DNA from: Candidatus Nezhaarchaeota archaeon
GTDB lineage: Archaea > Thermoproteota > Methanomethylicia > Nezhaarchaeales > WYZ-LMO8
Direction: 5' to 3'
Length of the DNA stretch: 64,000 nt
Assembly (NCBI GenBank): GCA_030055465.1
Contig: JASFYF010000001.1
Location: forward strand, 762,447-826,446
A program made the position numbers and the translations under genes. Positions 9,379-19,930 of the stretch are shown piece by piece (the first letter of the stretch is position 1; each line of letters opens with the position of its first letter). The notes under the pieces are model-generated. The model was not told the DNA's origin and searched no databases. It saw only the letters and a program-made list of their open reading frames with translations.

Positions 9379-11337
9379 GTGCCCCGCCTAGAGCGGCTGC
9401 TCAGGCTGAGGCTTCTCCTGCCGTTGCTGGCCGTGGTTGCGCTGAGCTTCTCGGTGAGGCTACTGCTGGAGGGCGAGTACAGAAGCTGGGTGGTCTACGA
9501 CTACTCTGTGTGGCTCGCGGTGCTGCTGGTATGCTTGGGGGTTTACCTAGACGTGAAGCTTCTGGGCGGGAGGTTCGGCTACGCCTCAACGCTCCTCGTT
9601 GGCGTGTGCGGGGCCGCCGTAACCGTTGCGGGTAGGATTGCCTCCCTAATCTTAAACCAATCCGTGTACGCCCCCTACAAGCTTGTGCCGCTCTTCGGCT
9701 CCTCGTACTCCTACGATAGCTTTGTCGCCTCCTTGGTGTGCCTTATCTCGGGCTCCCTGTTGGCCAGCGTGGCGCTCGCGGTGCACTCCCTGTTGGGGAG
9801 GCCCCTAGTGTTCTTCGACTCTGCACCTCTAAGCTGCGCTGCGAGGTCTGCTTGGAGTGCTCTGGTGAGGCTGAACAGGAGGTTCTGGGCTCACAGGTGG
9901 CTCTACCTGCTTGCGGCTTTCCTATTCGGGTTTGCCTATAGGTTTGGGCCTGAGATTGTCTGGTGGCCTTGGCTTATAGGCTGGGATACCGTTGAGTACG
10001 CCGCCCACCTCATGGACTTCCTGGAGGGGCTTAACCCGCTTGCGAGCTACCACTGGATGGGCTCTATGAGGAACTGCCCTCCCCTCCTGAACGTGCTTCT
10101 ATGCCTCCCGGCATTGGCCGTCGGCGCCTGGAATGCCTTCAAGGTTTACCCGTCAGTTGCGTACGGCCTGCTCGCGATGTCGTCTGCGCTCGCCGCCAGG
10201 AGGGTCTTCGGGCTCGGCGGCTTCAGGTGCTTCCTCGCCTCGGCGGTTACGGCGCTATTCGTCTTGAACCTCAGGATCTCCTGGGACTACCAGAGGCAGC
10301 TTCTCGGCTCCGTCTTCATGCTTCTCTCGATAGCGGCCTTGGACTCGGAGGGTAAGCCCAGCTTGAGAAGATCGGTTGTCTCCGGCGTGCTCCTCGCCTG
10401 CTGCGCGCTGAGCCACGAGGTTACCGCGCTGTTCTCAGCTGCGCTATCGCTGCTCCTCGCTTACAGGTCCATTAGGCTTAGGGATTTCGGGGGGTTTGCG
10501 GCTGGCTTGGCCGCGCTGGCCGTCTCCGTTGGCTTGGAGGCCTGGTATTGGAGGAGGCCTTACACGCCGAACGCGTACTTTGGGGTTGCGCCTGTAGGCG
10601 TGGTCTCCTACTCCTCATCGACTATGTCTGAGGTTTTGGGCTACTTCGCCGCCGGCTTCGGCCTGATCCTCCCCTTCGCCGTCCTAGCCCTCCTCGACGG
10701 GTCCCGCGGCGCGGCGTACTCCAAGATCGGCCTGCTCTCGCTGGCGGCTGCGGGCCTGTCACCCCTCTTCGCGCCTTACACCTCAGCGGCCACATGGTAC
10801 AGGTTTCTCGTTGGGGCTGCCCCGCTCGCCTCTATGCTTGCCGGCGCCTGGATTATGAAGTCCGTTAGGGATAGGAGGTTCCACCTGCTATTCCTGCTCC
10901 TGCTCCTCGTCTTGGCGGTGCCCTACGCCTACGGCGTTGAGGACACATCCCGTTTCGTCTCTGCGCTCAGGGAGTTCCCCGGCGGCCTAGTTCCCTCACC
11001 CGTGAACCCCGCGGGCCTATTCGAGCTTAAGTCGTTGTCCGAGTGGTTTGAGGGGCGCGGGGCTGAGGCGGCTATCATTGCTGAGCCCGGGGTTGCCAGG
11101 TGGATTCACCTTGCGGTTAGGAACCCGACGCCCGGCGAGCTCGTGTGGGCAAGCTCCATCTCGAGCTCCTCCGTCAAGTCCATCATGGATGGGCTTGGGC
11201 TCGACAGGGCCTACGTGGCGTGCGCCTCCAGCCTCAAGGAGCTGGAGGGCTTCGAGGCGCGTAAGCTCAGGGAGGGAACCATCGACGTCTACCTCGTTGA
11301 GAGGCGCATAAGCCCTAGGGGGTTTGAGGCCTCATGA
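9379..11337 (+). CDS. Multi-TM GT-C-type glycosyltransferase-like protein
   Basis: 652 aa, many TM segments; WLIGWDTVEYAAHLMDFLEGLNPLASYHWMGSMRNCPPLLNVLL resembles PMT/ArnT-type proteins. Confidence 0.72.
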   Translation: MPRLERLLRLRLLLPLLAVVALSFSVRLLLEGEYRSWVVYDYSVWLAVLLVCLGVYLDVKLLGGRFGYASTLLVGVCGAAVTVAGRIASLILNQSVYAPYKLVPLFGSSYSYDSFVASLVCLISGSLLASVALAVHSLLGRPLVFFDSAPLSCAARSAWSALVRLNRRFWAHRWLYLLAAFLFGFAYRFGPEIVWWPWLIGWDTVEYAAHLMDFLEGLNPLASYHWMGSMRNCPPLLNVLLCLPALAVGAWNAFKVYPSVAYGLLAMSSALAARRVFGLGGFRCFLASAVTALFVLNLRISWDYQRQLLGSVFMLLSIAALDSEGKPSLRRSVVSGVLLACCALSHEVTALFSAALSLLLAYRSIRLRDFGGFAAGLAALAVSVGLEAWYWRRPYTPNAYFGVAPVGVVSYSSSTMSEVLGYFAAGFGLILPFAVLALLDGSRGAAYSKIGLLSLAAAGLSPLFAPYTSAATWYRFLVGAAPLASMLAGAWIMKSVRDRRFHLLFLLLLLVLAVPYAYGVEDTSRFVSALREFPGGLVPSPVNPAGLFELKSLSEWFEGRGAEAAIIAEPGVARWIHLAVRNPTPGELVWASSISSSSVKSIMDGLGLDRAYVACASSLKELEGFEARKLREGTIDVYLVERRISPRGFEAS

Positions 11338-11391
11338 TGGCCTCTCGGCAGGGTGGTTTAAGGGGCCCCGCGCGCCACGCCTAGCTGGGGG

Positions 11392-12879
11392 TTGCCGGTG
11401 AGCTGGGTCCTCGACGAGGAGGTTTTGGCCGTGCTGGCGGCGATAGTCGTGGTTTCATGTGTCTTCGCGGCGGTGCAGGCCTTCAGCGCTGGGAGGGTTG
11501 TTGAGCCCTTCTCCGAGCTGGGGCTTCTCGGGCCTGAGGGCAGGATAGGGGGTTACCCCAGGGCTGTGGTTGCCGGCCAGCCCTTCACCTTGAACGTGTA
11601 CGTTGGGAATCACGAGGGGAAAACGATGTATTACAGGGTGCTCGTTAAGCTTGGAGACAGCGCCTCGACCGTAAACGAAACGGTGTTCTTGCTTGCTGAG
11701 CCCATAGCTGAGGTTCGGGCCGTCTTAACGCACAACTCCTCGCGGGTGATCCCCCTCAACATAACTTTACGTGAGCCCGCTGTTCGGGCCAGGCTGATCT
11801 TCGAGCTGTGGGCGTTCAACGAGGCGGCCGGGGACTTCGCGTATCATGGCCGCTGGAACCAGCTTTGGATCAACGTGACCGGCGAGCCTGTCGGCGGCGA
11901 AGGCCCTCGGGGCATAGCCTTAAGCCGGGAAATGGAGGGCAGGCTTGTAGAGGGCTACTTGGCCGTGAGGAGGGCGGAGGGGGCTGGGGGGGAAGTTGCG
12001 GGGATGGTTGGCTTGTTGAGCGACGCGGTGAACCTGGCCTTAAAGGGATGTGGGGGCGAAGCTGAAGCCCTCGTCGCGCGGGTTTTGGCCGTGGAACCCG
12101 AGGTTTCGAGGCTCGGCTTGGAGGCTGGGAGGATGAAGCTTTACGCGGGCGTCGGCATCTCCATCGGGGTCTGCGCTGCCGGGGCTGGGATCTACATGCT
12201 TCTGAGGCGCAGGGTTTGGGGTTGGTGGGCGAAACTCTACAGGGGCTGGTCGGCGACGTGGAGGGGAGGCGCCTCAAAGCTTAACGGCTTGGAGGAGGCC
12301 TTAAGAGGCTACTTAGCCTCCGCCGGTGGGGTCCCTGTTGGAGACGTCGTTTTCGGGTGGGGCGCCGGGCGGGGCCCATGCGAGGTGGCGAGGGCCCTGC
12401 GTAGGCTTGTCAGGCGCGGGCTCGTCGAGCTTGTGGATCCCAATCCTCCTGGAAGCTTCCAGCGGTTCTTCTTTTCCAGGTATAACCTCGGCTTCGCCTT
12501 AACCGCGTTGGTGGTGGCCCTCCTGATCCTATCGGTTTTCCTGTCGGACCTTTCGCCATTCGTTGCTGGCTTGAGGGTTGTCTTGGGCTCGGCCTTTACG
12601 CTCTTCATTCCGGGCTGCGCGCTCGTAGAGGCCTTGTATCCGGGTGAGGGGGAGCTTACCCCCCTTGAAAGGTTGGCGCTTTCAGTCGGTCTCAGCCTAG
12701 CCCTCGTTCCCCTTGTGGGCTTGGCGCTTAACTACACTCCTTGGGGCATCAGGCTTAGCCCGGTCTTGGCTGCCCTGTCGGTCCTATCATTGGGGCTGAT
12801 GTTCGCGTCGGCCTACAGGAAGTTTCGCCTGTTAACCCTGAAGGCGTTGGCCTTGAGGGCTTCAGCTCGTGGCTTATAG
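11392..12879 (+). CDS. DUF1616 family membrane protein
   Basis: GQPFTLNVYVGNHEGKTMYYRVLVKLGD and C-terminal AFTLFIPGCALVEALYPGEGELTPLERLALSVGLSLALVPLVGLALNYTPWGI. Confidence 0.88.
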   Translation: MPVSWVLDEEVLAVLAAIVVVSCVFAAVQAFSAGRVVEPFSELGLLGPEGRIGGYPRAVVAGQPFTLNVYVGNHEGKTMYYRVLVKLGDSASTVNETVFLLAEPIAEVRAVLTHNSSRVIPLNITLREPAVRARLIFELWAFNEAAGDFAYHGRWNQLWINVTGEPVGGEGPRGIALSREMEGRLVEGYLAVRRAEGAGGEVAGMVGLLSDAVNLALKGCGGEAEALVARVLAVEPEVSRLGLEAGRMKLYAGVGISIGVCAAGAGIYMLLRRRVWGWWAKLYRGWSATWRGGASKLNGLEEALRGYLASAGGVPVGDVVFGWGAGRGPCEVARALRRLVRRGLVELVDPNPPGSFQRFFFSRYNLGFALTALVVALLILSVFLSDLSPFVAGLRVVLGSAFTLFIPGCALVEALYPGEGELTPLERLALSVGLSLALVPLVGLALNYTPWGIRLSPVLAALSVLSLGLMFASAYRKFRLLTLKALALRASARGL

Positions 12880-12937
12880 AAGCCCTGCTTTCGGCTATGG
12901 GGAATATTGATTTTAAGGCGTTCGGGGGTCAGTAGCC

Positions 12938-13909
12938 TTGAAGGGCGGAACCGTGCTCGTCACGGGCGGGGCCGGCTTCATTGGAAGCCACATGGTTGAC
13001 GTGCTTGTGCGCGAAGGGTTCAGGGTACGCGTGCTTGACAACCTCAGCAGCGGCAGGTTGGATAACCTTAACTGCCACGTGGGCGGCTCCAGCGTCGAGG
13101 TCTTGAACGTTGACCTCAAGGATGCGTCGGTGGTCCTTCAAGCCGTCAAGGATGTTGGCGCCGCCTTCCACTTTGCGGCGAACCCGGAGGTTAGGGTTAG
13201 CACCGTTAACCCGGATGTGCACTTTAACGAGAACGTCGTCGCAACGTTCAACCTGCTTGAGGCTGTGAGGAGGAACGACGTTGAAGAGCTTGTTTTCGCC
13301 TCCTCCAGCAGTGTCTACGGTGAGCCGGAGTCCATACCTGTTGGGGAGGACGCGCCGATTAGGCCCGTGTCCGTCTACGGCGCCAGCAAGGCTGCGTGTG
13401 AGGGCCTGATGCACGCGTACAGCCGCCTTTACGGGGTTAGGGCCCTCGTTTTGAGGTATGCCAACGTTGTTGGGCCTAGGCTTAGGCATGGAGTGGTCTA
13501 CGACTTCGTGGTTAAGCTGCTGAGGAACCCAGGAGCCTTGGAGGTCTTGGGCGATGGGGCGCAGGTGCGGAGCTACGTGCACGTAGAGGATGCTGTTGAG
13601 GCCACGTTGATTGCCTGGAGAAAGTTCGCCAACGCGTTTGAAGTCTACAATGTTGGCTGCGAGGACTGGATAAGCGTCAGCGAGGTTGCCGACATCGTCG
13701 GCGAGGTTATGGGGCTTAGAGGTGCTAGGCGCCTGTACAAGCCGGTTCTACACGGCGTTGGGTGGCCGGGAGACGTTAAGCGCGTAGCCCTAGCCGTGGA
13801 GAGGCTTAAGAGCTTGGGGTGGAGGCCTAGGATGAAGAGCAGGCAGGCGGTTTCGGAGGCTGCTAGGAGCATACTCCAGGAGCTTAAGGGCTCAGCGGGT
13901 GCCAGGTGA
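12938..13909 (+). CDS. NAD-dependent epimerase/dehydratase (extended SDR)
   Basis: VTGGAGFIGSHMVDVLVREGFRVRVLDNLSSG, SSSSVYGEPESIPVGED, YGASK. Confidence 0.95.
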   Translation: MKGGTVLVTGGAGFIGSHMVDVLVREGFRVRVLDNLSSGRLDNLNCHVGGSSVEVLNVDLKDASVVLQAVKDVGAAFHFAANPEVRVSTVNPDVHFNENVVATFNLLEAVRRNDVEELVFASSSSVYGEPESIPVGEDAPIRPVSVYGASKAACEGLMHAYSRLYGVRALVLRYANVVGPRLRHGVVYDFVVKLLRNPGALEVLGDGAQVRSYVHVEDAVEATLIAWRKFANAFEVYNVGCEDWISVSEVADIVGEVMGLRGARRLYKPVLHGVGWPGDVKRVALAVERLKSLGWRPRMKSRQAVSEAARSILQELKGSAGAR

Positions 13910-14136
13910 TGTCAGCCTTGAAGGCTGCCCCCGTAATGGCTGGATCGGTTGGGCTGGCATTCGTAGAACTGTTGGGCTGGGGAGCGTTGGGTGAGGCTGC
14001 TCAGGACATCCCAAGAAACCTTGAAGGTGCCTTGAAGCGGTAAGCGGATTGTAGCCTCGTTGGTGCAGTCAATGCATGAATTGGGTGGAAAGCGCTTTAA
14101 TATGCGCGTGAACCCTAGAGAGAACCGGTGGAGTAA

Positions 14137-14343
14137 TTGTTCATGGTTGGCCTCTCTCGCCTTGGGGTTGAGAGGATTCATCGCTGCAGCCTTGTGGATG
14201 CGCTTTGGCTCACGGCGCTGTACAAGCCTGTGGAGAGGAGGTTGGAGAAGGGCTTGAGAAGATTGAAGGGGCAGAGGAAGCCGGCAAGGGCAATTAATAA
14301 AGTTTGGGCTAAGCTTCTGCACGTTCACGCCTCGCCGAGGTAG
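14137..14343 (+). CDS. Short uncharacterised ORF or gene relic between epimerase and wecB
   Basis: 68 aa basic C-terminus; no recognisable family. Confidence 0.2.
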   Translation: MFMVGLSRLGVERIHRCSLVDALWLTALYKPVERRLEKGLRRLKGQRKPARAINKVWAKLLHVHASPR

Positions 14344-14354
14344 ATGATGCTTCA

Positions 14355-15644
14355 TTGAGGCCAGCTATGGTTGTTGCGGGCACTAGGCCTGAGCTTATTA
14401 AGCTGGCCCCTGTATTGCGGGGGCTGGATGAAGCCGGCGTAGATTACGTTTTCGTCTGGAGCGGGCAGCATTACGATTATCTGCTCAGCCAGGTTTTCTT
14501 TGAGGAGTTTGGGCTGGATGGGGCTGACGTGGACTTGGGTGTTGGCAGCGGCTCCCACGCCCAGCAGGCGGGCCAGATTATGGCTGGGCTTGAGGGGCTT
14601 ATAGGCGATTATAAGCCCTCTTTGGTGGTGGCTGAGGGCGACACCAACACGGTTTTGGCGGCGGCGCTTTCAGCCGTCAAGTGCCATGTGCCCTTCGCCC
14701 ATGTGGAGGCTGGTTTGCGCAGCTGGAACATGCTTATGCCTGAAGAGGTTAACCGGCGTGTCGCCGACGCGGTGGCAAGCCTGCACTTCGCGCCTACAGA
14801 GTGGGCGGCGCTCAACCTCCTATTCGAGGGAGTTTCAAGCCGAAGCGTGCATGTAACGGGCAACACGATTGTGGATGCTGTGGGGCGTTTCATGCCCCGC
14901 GTGGAGGAGCAAGCTGGGAAAGTTTTGGAGAAGCATGGGCTGGAAAGGGGCGGATACTTGCTTGTAACCCTTCATAGGGCCGAGAACACGGATAATCCTG
15001 AAAGGCTTAGGGGCGTGGTTGAGGCGCTTATGGAGCTTGCTAAACGCTTCAGGGTCGTTTTTCCCTTGCATCCGAGGACGCGGAAAATGCTTGATGGGCT
15101 GGGCTTGCTTGGACAGCTTGAGGATGCAGTTATGCTCATGGAGCCTCTGGGGTATTTCGAGTTTTTGGCCTTGTTGGCCAACTGCCTCGTGGCGCTTACG
15201 GATAGCGGCGGCGTGCAGGAGGAGGCCTTCACACTTAAGGTGCCAACGGTTACATTGCGCTACAATACCGAGAGGCCTGAAACCACCATGCACGGCGTGA
15301 ATGTGCTGGCCGGAGCTGAAGCCCACAAGATTGTTGAGTGTACGGTTAGGCAGGCTGAAAGGGCCGGCGAGATTAGGCGTTTAAGCTTCGAGAATCCCCT
15401 TGGAGATGGCGAAGCTGGAAGACGCATAACCCAAATAATCAGGAAGGCGGTTGAATCAGGGCTAGCTATTGTTGAGCCGGATCTGAGGGAGACGCCTATG
15501 GTGGTTTATAGGCTTTTGGAGGCTGACGCCATAAGCAGTCCAGAGGTTTTTGATTTGCTGGCTAGTTTCGATCATGATGGAAAGTCGCATCTGCCCAGCG
15601 GGACCCGTGGAAAACTTTTGGCTAGGCTTAAGATATGCTGGTAA
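14355..15644 (+). CDS. wecB: UDP-N-acetylglucosamine 2-epimerase
   Basis: GTRPELIKLAPVLRGL, GDTNTVLAAALSA, HVEAGLRSWNMLMPEEVNRRVAD, TLHRAENTDNPERL, SGGVQEEAFTLKVPTVTLRYNTERPET. Confidence 0.96.
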   Translation: MRPAMVVAGTRPELIKLAPVLRGLDEAGVDYVFVWSGQHYDYLLSQVFFEEFGLDGADVDLGVGSGSHAQQAGQIMAGLEGLIGDYKPSLVVAEGDTNTVLAAALSAVKCHVPFAHVEAGLRSWNMLMPEEVNRRVADAVASLHFAPTEWAALNLLFEGVSSRSVHVTGNTIVDAVGRFMPRVEEQAGKVLEKHGLERGGYLLVTLHRAENTDNPERLRGVVEALMELAKRFRVVFPLHPRTRKMLDGLGLLGQLEDAVMLMEPLGYFEFLALLANCLVALTDSGGVQEEAFTLKVPTVTLRYNTERPETTMHGVNVLAGAEAHKIVECTVRQAERAGEIRRLSFENPLGDGEAGRRITQIIRKAVESGLAIVEPDLRETPMVVYRLLEADAISSPEVFDLLASFDHDGKSHLPSGTRGKLLARLKICW

Positions 15645-15737
15645 CCATGCAGCGTATGGTGGCTTAGGTTGAAGGTGGCTAGAGATTGTATTACATAAAG
15701 TAAAATGCCGTACTTTTTAATGATAAGTGGGTGAAAG

Positions 15738-16052
15738 TTGGGATACGTTATAACTGAGAAGGGGACGGCTACTATTCCAGCGGAGGTTAGGAGAAGATAT
15801 AATCTGAGGAGGGGTTCCCGTGTTGAATTCGTTGAAACTGATGAGGGAATTCTGATAGTTCCAGTGGTTCCTTTGGAGGAGCTGTACGGCGTTGATGGGA
15901 AGGTTAGGAAAAAAGTCTACATGATTGTGAAGGAGCTGCATGAGGAAAGGAAGCCGCTGGGGGAAAATAAAGTACTTTTTGACACGGGACTACTTTTCTT
16001 CAATTTTGTCGAAACAAAATGTGGTAACCGTGAGACCGGCTTCGTGGCGTAG
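15738..16052 (+). CDS. AbrB/MazE-like antitoxin, possibly fused to a stub of a PIN toxin
   Basis: GYVITEKGTATIPAEVRRRYNLRRGSRVEFVETDEGILIVPV is an AbrB swapped-hairpin domain; the tail KVLFDTGLLFFNF resembles the start of a VapC/PIN domain and then goes out of frame. Confidence 0.75.
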   Translation: MGYVITEKGTATIPAEVRRRYNLRRGSRVEFVETDEGILIVPVVPLEELYGVDGKVRKKVYMIVKELHEERKPLGENKVLFDTGLLFFNFVETKCGNRETGFVA

Positions 16053-16245
16053 CGTGTATGGGAATTTTGGCTGTTAATCGTGCTTGTGATTTCCTGCGTC
16101 GTGGTGTCCAATGTGTCGCGATTGATGCTGTTGAAGGTTCTGAATATTGGTAAAACATGGGATGAGCCAAGAGAAACTATCCGCGGGGTTAAGCCCTCAA
16201 AAATCTCAATAATAAGCTTTAGCAGAGACTTCGACAGCTCGTTGA

Positions 16246-16950
16246 TTGAATAAACATTATAGTCTGCTTCTGCACAGGCTCTGTTTTTGCGATTACATGA
16301 TTCTGCGGTATTACCGCTCATCAGTACGTTTGTTAAGGAAGATAGGGGCATGGCAGCATAGGACAGAAGCATACCTACGCATCATTAAGGAGTTTATTGG
16401 AGGTTTATCGAAATTGACTGTCGTGGATATTGGATGCGGTTCAGGGGTTTTCAGCATTGCGTTGGCTCAGGACAACTTTGTTGTAGCTCTTGACATTAAC
16501 CGCAAACACCTGGAAGCAATCAAGAAAGTTGTTGCCGTGGTGAATGCGGACGCGCATTATTTACCCTTCAAGCCGGAAAGCTTTGACATCGTTCTCTCTC
16601 TCTCGTTAATGGAGCATCTGGAGAACCCCGCTGGTCATGTGGAATACTTGAAGAATGTTGTTAAACGTGGTGGGTGGCTTATACTGCAGCTTCCAAACTT
16701 ACAATACTTCTTCGAACCCCACAGCATGGTGCCTTTCCTATTCTTGTTGCCGCAGAAAATCCAAAAACTTGTCTTCAGAAAATTGGAGTATATATACGTG
16801 AACATGAATTTAACAATTAAAGGTGCCCTGAAACTTCTTTTATCTGCAGGATTCGCGCTAAGGAAAACCGTGAAAATTTACCATACCGAGGTCATGAGGC
16901 TAATACCATGGGCTCCCTCGTATATGTTTTTGCTGCAGAAGATGGGTTAA
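16246..16950 (+). CDS. Class I SAM-dependent methyltransferase
   Basis: VVDIGCGSGVFSIALAQDNFVVALDI, SFDIVLSLSLMEHLENPAGHVEYLKNVVKRGGWLILQLPN. ATG at 16297 is an alternative start. Confidence 0.9.
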   Translation: MNKHYSLLLHRLCFCDYMILRYYRSSVRLLRKIGAWQHRTEAYLRIIKEFIGGLSKLTVVDIGCGSGVFSIALAQDNFVVALDINRKHLEAIKKVVAVVNADAHYLPFKPESFDIVLSLSLMEHLENPAGHVEYLKNVVKRGGWLILQLPNLQYFFEPHSMVPFLFLLPQKIQKLVFRKLEYIYVNMNLTIKGALKLLLSAGFALRKTVKIYHTEVMRLIPWAPSYMFLLQKMG

Positions 16951-16954
16951 GCGG

Positions 16955-18070
16955 TTGATGCTGGAGCCTCTCGCTTTAGCTCTAGCGCTGGTGCACTTCG
17001 GGCTCCCATTAGCCTATTACTGGTATACTAAAGTCAGATGGTTTAAGAGACGTTGGGACATCACGATAGACGAAAACTACAGACCCCGGGTGACGACGGT
17101 CATACCCACGTATAACGAAGCAAAGCATATGGTAAGCAAACTCAATAATATCTACGAGCAAGAGTATCCGAGGGAGCTCGTAGAGGTTGTCGTGGTCGAT
17201 AGCGCCAGTACCGACAGAACTCCAGAGCTAGTAGAGAAGTGGGCGGCAGAGCATCAGGATATAAAAGTGAAGATAGTGCACGAAAGCTGTAGGCGCGGCA
17301 TGGTTCCAGCGATAAACTATGCTCTTAAGACAAACGAGCCTTCGGGCGAAATTGTGGTACTCACTGACGCCGATGCGTGGTGGCCAACCACTGCACTGAA
17401 GAACATAGTGAAGTACTTTGCAGACGATAAGGTTGGTGCGGTCACGGCTTCCGTAACTTACGAGGAACGGGATAAAGCCAACATGGAGGACATATACCGC
17501 CACTACTATAATATTCTGAGGATCTCGGAGTCCAAGAGACATAGCACACCAGTGCATAATGGTCCATTAGTAGCCTTCAGGAAGAACCTGCTCTATAAGA
17601 TAGGGTTGCTACCAGAATATGTCGGCAATGATGATAGTACCCCTGCGTCCGTTATCGCGTTTATGGGTTATAGGGCTATACAGGTAAACCATGTGGTGGT
17701 GAAGGAATATATTAGAGAGAACCAGTTTTGGAGAATAGTCAGGCGTGCGCAGCACCTCGTTGCTCACTTTGTCAAAACCAAGGGGTACGTCAAAAACAAG
17801 AACCTCTATCTATATGATAGGGACTTTGAGGTTATCTGGAAAATTGAGTGGTGGCTCCATGTAGCCAATCCTTGGTGTCTCTTAGCTTCTTTAGCTTTGT
17901 TTTTAACCTCCTACATAACCTCTCTTTCCATGGCTTCATTTGCGATAATGGTTGTTGGGGTATTCTTGCTAGGATCCAAAGTTTTTAGGACATGGGTGCT
18001 TCAGCAAATATGTCTAGCCATAGCTGCAATAAAAAACCTAAGATCCGTCAATATAGTTTGGAGCAAGTAA
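16955..18070 (+). CDS. Family 2 glycosyltransferase, membrane-associated
   Basis: VTTVIPTYNEAKHMVSKLNNIYEQEYPRELVEVVVVDSASTDRT, VLTDADAWW, C-terminal TM segments. Confidence 0.95.
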   Translation: MMLEPLALALALVHFGLPLAYYWYTKVRWFKRRWDITIDENYRPRVTTVIPTYNEAKHMVSKLNNIYEQEYPRELVEVVVVDSASTDRTPELVEKWAAEHQDIKVKIVHESCRRGMVPAINYALKTNEPSGEIVVLTDADAWWPTTALKNIVKYFADDKVGAVTASVTYEERDKANMEDIYRHYYNILRISESKRHSTPVHNGPLVAFRKNLLYKIGLLPEYVGNDDSTPASVIAFMGYRAIQVNHVVVKEYIRENQFWRIVRRAQHLVAHFVKTKGYVKNKNLYLYDRDFEVIWKIEWWLHVANPWCLLASLALFLTSYITSLSMASFAIMVVGVFLLGSKVFRTWVLQQICLAIAAIKNLRSVNIVWSK

Positions 18071-18095
18071 ATGGGCTTTAGATAGTGCCTGGAAA

Positions 18096-19160
18096 ATGAA
18101 AGTGCTGTATATATCACAGAGCTACCATCCACAAATAGGAGGCATAGAATACGTTGTCAAATCTGTGGCCGAGAGGCTTGTTAGGCGAGGACATGATGTT
18201 GCTGTGCTTTGCGGCGAACCGGATATAGAGAAATCATGCGAGGAACTGGTTAATGGCGTCCATGTTGTGCGGTGGCCTGTTTATGCTCCTGGAGACGCTT
18301 ATCACATTCCGAGGATGAGGAGTAACCTGAAAAGATGGCTTATCAAATCTGTTAAGTATTATGATGTGGTTCACTTCCATAGCGTCCATAGCATGTTTAC
18401 TATGTATTCCTTAAGTGTGTTAAGGGATTTTAAAGTACACCAGGTTTTAACTCCACACTATCATGGTACCGGTCATACTTTTTTCAGGAGAATCTTATGG
18501 AATGTTTGGAGGAGACATGTTAGAAACCTTTTAGTACATGTTGATATTGTCCACTCGGTTTCAGAATATGAAGCACAACTTCTGGCTAAGGATTTTAGAG
18601 TAAATCCTGTTATTGTAGAGCATGGTGTTGAAGAGTGGATTCTGGAGGTCGATTGGAACCCCTCAGGCTACGTTATGTATAGCGGCAGGATCGAGAAGTA
18701 TAAAAATATTCACAGGTTGGCGAACATCGTAAAACACCTGAATAATATGGGTCTAAGCTTGGAGCTGAAGGTCTTCGGAGAGGGTAGTTTTAAGCACAGA
18801 CTCAAGCGGCACCTTGATAACATTGGAATCAAGTATGAGTTCAAGCCGCCACAACCCTACAATGAATACATTAACTATCTTTCGAGGGCCAGCCTTTTCG
18901 GGCTTCTCTCAGAGAAAGAAGCCTTTGGACAAACGGTTAACGAGGCGAACGCCATAGGCGTGCCAGTAGTGGTCGCTGAGCCTTGGGGACGAAACTTCGC
19001 TGAACGAAGCAGAGCCCTCATAGTTCAGCTTGATGAGAGCGATGAAATGATAGCTGGGGAGATAGCCTCCTTCTTAAGAGAAGTTGGAAGACAGGCTAGA
19101 TCGCGGGTTATGGGCTGGGACCAAGTGGTAAACACGTACATTGAGATCCTATACCCCTGA
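18096..19160 (+). CDS. Family 4 (GT-B) glycosyltransferase
   Basis: MKVLYISQSYHPQIGGIEYVVKSVAERLVRRGHDVAVLC, VMYSGRIEKYKNIHRLANIVKHL, LSEKEAFGQTVNEANAIGVPVVVAE. Confidence 0.95.
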   Translation: MKVLYISQSYHPQIGGIEYVVKSVAERLVRRGHDVAVLCGEPDIEKSCEELVNGVHVVRWPVYAPGDAYHIPRMRSNLKRWLIKSVKYYDVVHFHSVHSMFTMYSLSVLRDFKVHQVLTPHYHGTGHTFFRRILWNVWRRHVRNLLVHVDIVHSVSEYEAQLLAKDFRVNPVIVEHGVEEWILEVDWNPSGYVMYSGRIEKYKNIHRLANIVKHLNNMGLSLELKVFGEGSFKHRLKRHLDNIGIKYEFKPPQPYNEYINYLSRASLFGLLSEKEAFGQTVNEANAIGVPVVVAEPWGRNFAERSRALIVQLDESDEMIAGEIASFLREVGRQARSRVMGWDQVVNTYIEILYP

Positions 19161-19894
19161 TGAAGAGAGTATTTGTTGCTTTAACATCGATACTGCAGAG
19201 TTTAAGGTTAGTAGTTTGGTGGGTTGTGAAGTTATTTGCCCTTGCATACGGAACACTTTTCTTTCACTCAGATCATGTTACATTGCCGACTGTATGGGGC
19301 TGTCGCTTTATTCTTCCTAAAAAAGGCTTTTCAAAGTATCTGCTGTTGTCGATTATGACCGGATTATATGAATTAGAGTGGCGGCCTTACTTTGACAGCT
19401 TTATAAGATCTGCTAGGTTTTTCGTTGATGTTGGCGCTGCCGCTGATGGATATTACTCGTTTAGAGCATTCAAAATGAATAAACGCCTCAGATCAGTGGC
19501 TTTAGAACCTCTTCAATTTGAGTTTGAGTACTTGATTAAGAATGTCCTGGTCAACCGGGCTTCTGAAAGAATTATTCCATTAAAGTTGGCTTTGGGCGAA
19601 GGATGCGGGGAAATACTGGTTGGTCAAGAAAAGGTTCCCATGCTAAGCCTAGACGAACTCGTTGAAAGATTGATTTTGCCTCATGTAGACGTCATTAAAA
19701 TAGATGTTGAAGGCGCTGGGTTAAGCGTCATCCAAGGGGCCTTGATGACTATAAGCAAGAATAGGCCCATAATCTTCTTGGAAATTCATAACGACCTTGA
19801 AAATCAAGCGCTAGAAACCCTTAAAACTTTTGGATACAATTTTATTATCAGGAAAGGAAAGGCCGTCGCTATACCTCAAACATGCAGAAGATAA
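19160..19894 (+). CDS. FkbM-family methyltransferase
   Basis: FVDVGAAADGYYSFRAFKMNKRLRSVALEP, VDVIKIDVEGAGLSVIQGALMTISKNRPIIFLEIHND. Confidence 0.88.
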   Translation: MKRVFVALTSILQSLRLVVWWVVKLFALAYGTLFFHSDHVTLPTVWGCRFILPKKGFSKYLLLSIMTGLYELEWRPYFDSFIRSARFFVDVGAAADGYYSFRAFKMNKRLRSVALEPLQFEFEYLIKNVLVNRASERIIPLKLALGEGCGEILVGQEKVPMLSLDELVERLILPHVDVIKIDVEGAGLSVIQGALMTISKNRPIIFLEIHNDLENQALETLKTFGYNFIIRKGKAVAIPQTCRR

Positions 19895-19930
19895 TAAAGG
19901 TGCCGAGACTTCAAGAGAACGATTCGAAAC

